Notes under the pieces: model-generated
Seen by the model: only the letters and a program-made list of their open reading frames with translations
Told to the model about the DNA's origin: nothing
Database searches by the model: none
Made by a program: the position numbers and the translations under genes
Part shown: piece after piece, positions 56,471 to 64,000 of the stretch
Layout: each line of letters opens with the position of its first letter
How positions within the stretch are numbered: position 1 is the stretch's first letter
Source: Neocallimastix lanati (nom. inval.)
Taxonomy: Eukaryota; Neocallimastigomycota; Neocallimastigomycetes; Neocallimastigales; Neocallimastigaceae
Reading direction: 5' to 3'
Assembly: GCA_016946835.1 (NCBI GenBank)
Contig: JACVTC010000098.1
Span: 217,001 to 281,000 of the forward strand
Length of the DNA stretch: 64,000 bases

Positions 56471-57688
56471 AATTAATATACAATAACAATAGTAATAATA
56501 ATAACAATAATTGTTTAAATATATTTTTAATTATGAATTAAATTCAAAAATTTTATTAAGATAAAATAAAATGAAAAAGATTAATTATATTGAAAATAAC
56601 TATTAAATATATAATTTATACATATAAATAATATTATTTATGTATTTTTTTTTTTTTTTTAGTGTTAATAATAATAATAAAGATTTGACTATATGAAATA
56701 TTTTAATTTTTAAATTGTATGATAAATATAAAATATAAACTATCTTTAAAGTATATGTTTAGAATTCTTTCTTTATATCATCCAAATTTCATGAAAAAAA
56801 AAAAAAATGTATGTATTTAAAAAAAAAAATAATAATAATAATGCTAAATATTTTTTACATTTACTTCAGTAATAAGATTTATATTATTAAATGAATTGGT
56901 TTTAATAATACAATGAGGGTATTATTCTCTTTATTAATGCGAAAAAAATAATTATAATAATAATTTAAAATAAAATTTGTTTTCCAAAATGTTTTAGTTT
57001 TTTAAGAAAAATATATGTATGTATAATAAGTAAAAAAGACGATTTTATAATTAAATTAACATTATTTATGAAAATATCAAATTAATATATTGATTTGATG
57101 TATTATAATAAAATATTTGAAATTGAATAAAATAATACTGATAAATTATTTAATCTTTTAAAATGTTTAAACAAATTATAAATAATGTATTATATATATA
57201 CTATAAAAAAAAATAAAAAATAAAAATAAAAAAAAAAATAAAAAAAAAAAAAAAGAATATATAAAGATTTTATTAATACCTTTTTTTTTTTTTACTCTCT
57301 CCTTATGTCCTTTCGAAGAAGTTTAAAAAAAATTTTTTTATTTTAAAAAACAAAAAGGAAGTAATTAACTTTATTATTTAATAAAAATTTATATAAATCT
57401 ATAACCAGTTTATTTCCAGAAATATATTAATGAATAAAATAAATAAATGAAAATAAATATATATATTAATAAGAATAAGATTAAATATATACAATTAAAC
57501 ATAAAATTAAATGAATGAAATAAAAATATAATTAACTAGAATAAATCAACTACTGAAAATATTTTATATACTAATATTCTATTTATATTTTAATTTTAAT
57601 ATTATGAGCTGCTAATTTATTATGATTATTATTACCATTTATTATTATACTTATAATTATTATTATTATTATTATTATTACTATTTTT

Positions 57689-57720
<32 letters not shown>

Positions 57721-57725
57721 TTCAT

Positions 57726-57812
<87 letters not shown>

Positions 57813-58599
57813 TTTTGATTTAGTTTGACGAATGATAGTTCATATTGATGATTGATTTTATTAACAGTGTTTAATATTATGTCAAGTTTATTAATATGTT
57901 TTATTATATGAATTATTAAGAATTACTATATTTTTTGGTATAATGTATTTATATGAATAATTTAGGGCTTATTAATTCAATTTAATATATTATATGTCAA
58001 TACATCATAAATACATCTGACACCATTTTCAAATATTTCACAAATTTTAACATCTAAACCTAGTTATTCTAAAAGAATAACTTGGTTTAGAGGTGAATAT
58101 GTGTGTATTTAATTATTTTATAACTATTAATAATGATTTAATTATAATTTATTTCATTAATTCAATTGTAATATATTTTCGCATGTTATTTAGTTATTTT
58201 ATTCAAATTATTTTATTAATATTTTAATTATGTAGATTTATATATATATATAATAATCATTTGGATTTGACGAGATAGTTTCTATTTAATTATAAATATC
58301 TATAATACATAAACTATATAAAAATAAAATATAAATATATATTAAATATATTAATAATTAAAATATATCATACAATCATTCGAGTATTTATATATATATG
58401 TATATAGAAAATTGTGTTTTGTTTTGAAATGTATGCAAATGTATGTAATTTATTATTGATATGATCAAAAAAATTTTAAATTTAAAATTTTTATGTTTTT
58501 TTTATACATATTTGTATAGACTAACATATTAACTTATTTTTTTTTTTTTTTTTTTTTTTTTAATGTTTATATATTATGTAATTCTAATTTTTTTTGTTA
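56313..58599. other. AT-rich intergenic DNA
   Basis: It contains long A and T runs near the FAF2-like promoter (56430-56470) and a (TTTA)n microsatellite at 57688-57813. A short inverted repeat lies near 58055-58093 (CTAAACCTAGTTATTCT / AGAATAACTTGGTTTAG). No gene was found. Confidence 0.6.
57688..57813. repeat. (TTTA)n microsatellite, ~31 units
   Basis: Tetranucleotide repeat with one CATT interruption near 57721. The open frame through it is an artefact. Confidence 0.92.
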
Positions 58600-59570
58600 A
58601 AATACCATCTACATTATTTTTATTTGTATAAAAATAATAAACATTCTCAAATAACTACGGTACCAACATTTATAATTATAATAATCATTTGCATTGATTT
58701 CAGGATCACATCTATTTAATCTAATATATTTGGCATTTTGCAATTTTCCTTTTGATTTAATGTTCATATCATATGACTTTCCAACTTTGCCTAAAATGCC
58801 ATCTATATTGTTTCGATTTGTATATGAATAATGAACATTTTTAATTATATATTCATAATCATTACGAAATTTATCAACTTGATAGTTTGTAATATAATTA
58901 TCAATATATTCATCTGTGTCCTTTTTCTTAAATAAAGAAAATCCTTTACTACTTGAGTTATTTTTCTTTTTTTTTTTTTTTTTTTCATATCAACTGGATT
59001 ATTCATTATATTTATCAATTCTTCATCTTCCATTTCATTCCCTTTATCGATGGCAGAAAACATCTTGATTATTTTTTATATGAGCATACGCACCATACCA
59101 AGATAATAAATTTAATATCATATTTATCTTTTACATAAATAGCATAATAGAGTGCTGTATAACCTAATTCATCTTGTTGATTAATATTGACATCACAATA
59201 TTTGGAACAATTTATTTTGTTTAAAGGATCTAATTTAGTGGCTATGATGATAATATTTTCATGTTTACAATTCAGTTGATTTAATGCTTTTTCATTTTTT
59301 GTTATTAGTCGATGAAGAACAAAAATATTGCTATTAACAATGGAATAAATTAATAAATTGTTTTAATATTAATCTAAATAATTGTGATCAGAAATTTCAT
59401 GGTTTATTATTTCTGATACTAAATTATCCTCATTCTTTATAAATAGAGAAAAAAAAGAGGCATTAACACCGTGGATATTTTTCTTTTAGAAAGATCAATA
59501 TCAGCATAGTGAGTAAATCTTGAGAATTAAATAATCTCTTGAATTTAAATATATATTCGATGTTTTTATT
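58600..59570 (-). pseudogene. Ankyrin-repeat gene relic
   Basis: The minus strand gives protein-like pieces in different frames: GVNASFFSLFIKNEDNL (near 59470-59420), then two stops, NSNIFVLHRLITKNEKALN and CDVNINQQDELGYTALYYAI (near 59340-59130), then after a frame change AIDKGNEMEDEELINIMNNP (near 59055-58990), and NIDGILGKVGKSYDMNIKSK (near 58815-58755). The DVNINQQDELGYTALYYAI segment is an ankyrin repeat. The pattern of ankyrin repeats plus NIDG-type linkers suggests a third ankyrin gene lost by frameshifts and stops. A T run of 22 bases interrupts it near 58965-58986. Confidence 0.55.
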
Positions 59571-59831
59571 TTTGAAATATTTAACTTGTTTTATTGGATT
59601 TGTTCATTATTAGAAATTTTAAATTTTTAAATATATTTTAACATTTTTTAAATTTTTTTTTTTTTTTTTTTTTTTTGGACTAGGAAGAGAATACACTTCC
59701 AGTGCTTTATTAAATAGATGATTTAATTTTTATGTATTACATTTTTTAAAAAAAAACATTATATAATTTAAAGACAAAAATAAAATGTATGTAAAAAATT
59801 AAGTAAAATAAAAAAAAAATAATAAAAAATG

Positions 59832-59872
<41 letters not shown>

Positions 59873-60049
59873 CAAATTTTAATTAATCATTGAATATTTA
59901 ATGTAATAAAGAATAAAAAAATAAGTTCAGAAGTTAATAAAAAATTTCGGTTTGATGTACACTGTATAAAATAACATGATCACCAATTAAATATAAAATA
60001 ATAAAAACAAAGAAAAGTGTAACATCTTTAAAATAGATAGTGTGGTATC
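59571..60049. other. AT-rich intergenic DNA with a ~40-base A run
   Basis: The A run lies at about 59832-59870. Nothing else is visible. Confidence 0.6.
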
Positions 60050-60375
60050 CACTAAACTCTCCCTTGAACCACAAGAAAAGATCATCAAAAAATTGAATTA
60101 CTTACTCTGTTGATCGGAACTGTGCTATCAGTAAATGGGTATTGATGAGAAATTAACAGGACTTCTAACTGCATTATTATTCTTTGCTATATCGGTACGA
60201 CGTTGGCACTCTTGGTAAATGAAAGTGTTTTTGTTAAACCTCTCAAAAAGTAACTCAAGAGAACTACACTGATGATTGGTATTGTATTAGCAAGATATTC
60301 TACAAGCCCCACAATATATGGAACAGTAGACCTCTGTGAACTTCATAGGAGTTGTTCACTTAAATGTACCCTAAC
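60050..60375 (-). pseudogene. Isolated less AT-rich island, possible coding relic
   Basis: Its base composition stands out sharply from the flanks. On the minus strand one frame reads STVPYIVGLVEYLANTIPII and continues hydrophobic (VLLSYFLRGLTKTLSF) before a stop near 60195, then resumes as LEVLLISHQYPFTDSTVP. This could be a fragment of a membrane protein gene. I do not recognise it, and both strands contain stops. A non-coding RNA is an alternative. Confidence 0.25.
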
Positions 60376-61114
60376 ATTTTTTAAAGAAGATTCATTTATT
60401 CTTAATTTAAAATTATTTATTTTAAATTTAAATTGATTTTGTTATTTTCTGGAATTTAATTTTAAATTCAAATTATAAATATTTAATACTTCAATTCTTA
60501 ATTTGTAATTTGTAATTTTGCGTTTATATGAGTTTATATGAATAATTTGTGGCTTATATATTTAATTTAATAGATTATTTATCGATGCATTATAAATAAA
60601 TTAAATATTTATTTCATATATTTCGTATATTCTAATAGATTTTTTAAAGTCTTTTTATTATTATTATTGTTGTTGTTGTTGTTGTTGTTATTATTATTAT
60701 TAAGAGTCAGGAATTTATGGTTTATAATTATGTCAATTTTATTAATATATTTATAATAAAGTGTTAGTTACTAGCACTTAATTATACTTTTATAATAGTG
60801 TATTGTGGCTTATATATTATTTTTAATACAATATATTTCAATACACTTTTTTTATTTTTCCATATATTTAACAATCATTATTATTATAAAATAGTCAATT
60901 TTTTAATATCCAAAAGAATATTAATGAAACAAATAATAAAATTAAATGAATTAAATAAATATGAAAAAAATAAATAGATCAGCATAGAATTAAATAAATA
61001 ACTAAATAATGGACATAAAATTAAATGAATGAAATAAATATAAAATTAAATAAATAGAATAAGTAAAATACTTGAACACTATAAATATATAAAAAAAAAA
61101 AAAAAATCTTAATA

Positions 61115-61172
<58 letters not shown>

Positions 61173-61502
61173 TTATTATTATTTTATTATTATTGTTATT
61201 ATTTATTTATTTATTTAATATTAAAATTTATTTATTATTAATGTTATTATTTATTTATTTATTTTTATTTTTATTTTTATTTGTTATTTAACACTTTTAA
61301 TAATTGCTTTTTAAATAAATTATTTTATTTTTATATCCTATTTTTTTATTTTTATTTTTTTTTTTTTTTTTCATTTTTTCTCCATATTTATATGATATGC
61401 TCAAATAAAAAAATTACTATTTTCATTATATTTAAAAAAAAAATAAAATAAAATAAAATAAAATAATGAGAATCTTATAAGTGCTTTTATGATTTTTTAT
61501 AT

Positions 61503-61536
<34 letters not shown>

Positions 61537-61769
61537 TTGATAACACGATTGATTTTAAACTTTTTATTTTTTTTAATAGTTATTAAATATTAACTACTTT
61601 TATTTAACTATTTATTTCGTCTTTTTTTTTTTATTTATTATTATTTTTATTATATTTATTTTTATTCGTTCTGTCACTTTAGTATATTTTATTTTTTTAT
61701 TTATTTATATTATTTTCATTAAATTATATTTTATTGTATTATAATTAAATGGAATAAAATCTATACTTT
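60376..61769. other. AT-rich intergenic DNA with microsatellites
   Basis: It contains GTT repeats near 60666-60690, a (TTA)n tract at about 61118-61195, TTTA repeats near 61198-61265 and T runs at 61506-61533. No gene was found. Confidence 0.6.
61118..61195. repeat. (TTA)n microsatellite
   Basis: About 17 perfect units followed by TTATTTTATT variants. Confidence 0.88.
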
Positions 61770-61919
61770 TTATTTATCTTGATTTACTATTTTTGTAAAA
61801 CGTTTTGTTTTTGCTTGAGCTTGTGGTTCATCGGTATTTAAATAGCATAGTGGAAATACACCAGTAGAATTAGTCATAATATTTATGCCTAGTTTTATTA
61901 GAATAAAAATTTTAAAATA

Positions 61920-61963
<44 letters not shown>

Positions 61964-64000
61964 ATTATTTATTTATAATTTTATAATATTAATTATTGTT
62001 ATTATTACTATTATTATTATTATTATTATTATTATGAGTTATTATGAGTTATTATGAGTTATTATATATATATATATATATATTTACCTTTTGCCCATGC
62101 ATCAAGATATACATCTGTAATGACAACTAAATCACCAGTATTAAGTTTTATTTCATCATCAAAAGAGATATCTGGAATAAAATTAGCTCTAACTGGGAAT
62201 GATCTTTGAGATAAAGCAATATAATCTTGAGCTTTAGCCATGGTCTTTTTACCTGATACACCTGAATCAGTTGAATTACTTTTTGATTTAGGTAATGACT
62301 GAATTCGAATTGGACGACTAATAGGAGGTAAGGAAGATGTAAATAAGGTAGAATTAGCAATATTTTTATTGGATGAAGATGATCCCTCTGATGCTCTAGA
62401 AAGTCTTTTTGTTGAATAATCTGTTGATCCTCTACGTTGACTTAAAAATGAACTATGACTATAATTTTCACTATAGTCATCTTCATCGTCATCTTCATCG
62501 ACTAATTCACTGATATTATTATTAATAGACAAATCATTCGTAATATCTGAAAATAGATTACTTTTCTTAATTATATTATTATTGGCTGTACTGTTAATAA
62601 GAATTTGACTATTTTGATTATTATCCATTAAATTTAAACTAGTATAATTATCATAATGATCATTATTACTATTAGTATTATTATTATTATCTGATGGATG
62701 TGTTGCTTCATTGTAATCTTCGACATTTGAATTTGGAATATTTTGAGGTGCTTGTAAATTAAAAACTTGTTGTTCCTGTTTCATATCTAATATCACGCTA
62801 TCATCAATATTCCTTGGTAAAATAATACTTGGTGAAGAGGTATCTTTAAACAGTTTTGGAGATGACATTATAGTAGATGGTGAGGATAACCCATTTCCAT
62901 CATTTGAATTTAGACTTTTTAAATTCTCTATTTCCTGAGGATTATTATTACTAGAATAGCTATTATCATTATTATGATTCATATAATTATTTTCATAATC
63001 ATGCTCATTACTATTGACATCACCGAAATTGATTGGGTTAACAGGGGTATGATAGCTTTCATTATTAATATTTAAACTATTATTTGTTAATACCGATGTT
63101 GATTTCGTATTAGTATTCAAACGAGTCTTGCTTAAACTATTATTTGAATTTTTTTTATTATTTCTTTTATAATCATGATTATTTAAATTTGAGGCATTAG
63201 ATGAAGACATCATAGAAACAGAATATAATGGCGGTTTATTGGTATTAACGATTGTATTAGCTGCATCCTGCTGATATCCCTGTTCATCTATAGTTACATA
63301 ATGATCAGTAAATGAACCAAACTTATTTTTTTCATCATGGCTGATTTTATATACTGATCCACGAGAACTATATGGGCTTTCGTAGGTTGAATCATATTGA
63401 TTTAATAAGCCTGAATAAACAGATTTATCCTTTTTTTTCTTTTCTAATTCTTGTTGATATAGTTTAAATTTCAATATATCAAGGGTACTATTGTTTGGAA
63501 CAGATTTTCCATAACTTTTTGATAGAATATCAGATGGTATTTGATTTAAATCTATTGGATCCTGTTGATTTTGTTCTATTAATTTACTAGAGGATGCCTT
63601 ATCATTATTTGACAAATCATTTTCCAAGAGTCTTTGTTCATTAAACGATTGACAATATTGACTTAATTGATTAACAATTAGCAATTCTTCCTTATCAATT
63701 TTATTTAAAATAGAAAATGTATCCTCAATTTTTTCTCCTGATTTAAAGTTATTTGCTATTTCTCTACTTTTTTGAATTCTTGGTTTCTTATTACCAAATC
63801 GAGAAAGAATTTCTTCACTTATAGATATATTAGTATATTTTGAAAGTAAAGGTTCTCTTTCACCATCTTTTAATAATATAAATTTTTGACATAAATATAT
63901 ATATAACAATTTTAATTATTATATTTTTTTATTATTTTATTAATAAATTAATACTACTTACCTGTATTCTCACTTTTTAGATGCCTAATATACAATAATA
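61770..64000 (-). CDS. Asn/Ser-rich protein with C-terminal SH3 domain (5' end beyond the window)
   Basis: Exons on the minus strand: 64000-63962 (continues outside), 63866-62088, 61888-61770. Phases agree, and the first visible exon reads YIRHLKSENT. The long middle exon begins DGEREPLLSKY and contains low-complexity Asn and Ser stretches and an acidic patch (ELVDEDDDEDDYSE), typical of disordered signalling or cytoskeletal scaffolds. The last ~65 residues across the final intron form an SH3 domain: ALSQRSFPVRANFIP, DDEIKLNTGDLVVI, DAWAKG then INIMTNSTGVFPLCYL. These match the ALYDY, EL-F--GD, W-G and GLFP-NYV positions, although the second W is missing. SH3 domains bind proline-rich peptides. 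The specific family is not recognisable. A 15-residue tail ends in TAA. About 645 residues are visible. Confidence 0.85.

Noticed and set aside
57622-57828. 68-aa frame of LFIY repeats
   Set aside because: It is a (TTTA)n microsatellite.

Overview
The window looks like nuclear DNA of an anaerobic gut fungus (Neocallimastigomycota). That is an inference from four things: extreme A+T richness with A or T runs of up to about 60 bases, AT-rich GT-AG introns, very large ankyrin-repeat proteins with Asn-rich tracts, and chromodomain-type Ty3/gypsy retrotransposons. Host genes are few and far apart.

Layout. 1-2450: a decayed coding remnant, then a locus rich in RNA-like hairpins, including five stem-loops that share one loop (GCGUGAAA) on stems of different sequence. 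3743-11791 (+): a giant ankyrin protein, with a duplicated scrap of its 3' end just downstream. 12076-19660: gene-free AT-rich DNA with tandem duplications, a 4.2 kb inverted-repeat structure and a 125-bp hairpin. 19661-20385 and 39678-40579: two diverged copies of an array of four hairpins sharing a conserved internal loop, with compensatory stem changes. 21368-39393: a retrotransposon (A) inserted between those two arrays, holding retrotransposon B (24788-36521), which holds retrotransposon C (25438-31760). All three lie on the minus strand, with 540, 617 and 650 bp LTRs and clean 5-bp target duplications (CCAAA, GACCA, ACGAA).

The three retrotransposons differ in coding strategy. C looks intact and has a textbook -1 frameshift signal at the gag/pol junction (slippery A AAA AAC, 8-nt spacer, 7-bp hairpin). 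B is one open gag-protease-integrase-chromodomain frame from which reverse transcriptase and RNase H are missing in frame. A has gag and pol in the same frame separated by UGA, plus a second UGA, a 1-nt frameshift and the B insertion. In all three, the first 10-11 nt inside the 5' LTR are complementary to a site about 190-215 nt upstream of the LTR end, which suggests Tf1-like self-primed reverse transcription.

The right third carries host genes: a six-exon 20S proteasome beta-2 subunit (43268-45535, -), a second ankyrin protein built of four ~300-residue super-repeats (48235-51852, +), an eleven-exon FAF2/UBXD8-type UBA-UAS-UBX protein of 444 residues (53011-56312, -), a broken ankyrin relic (about 58600-59570, -) and the 3' part of an Asn/Ser-rich protein with a C-terminal SH3 domain (61770-64000, -). 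The proteasome subunit and the FAF2-like protein both serve ubiquitin-dependent protein turnover, but nothing in the sequence shows that they are co-regulated. The exon models come from reading frame continuity and GT/AG sites and agree in phase throughout.
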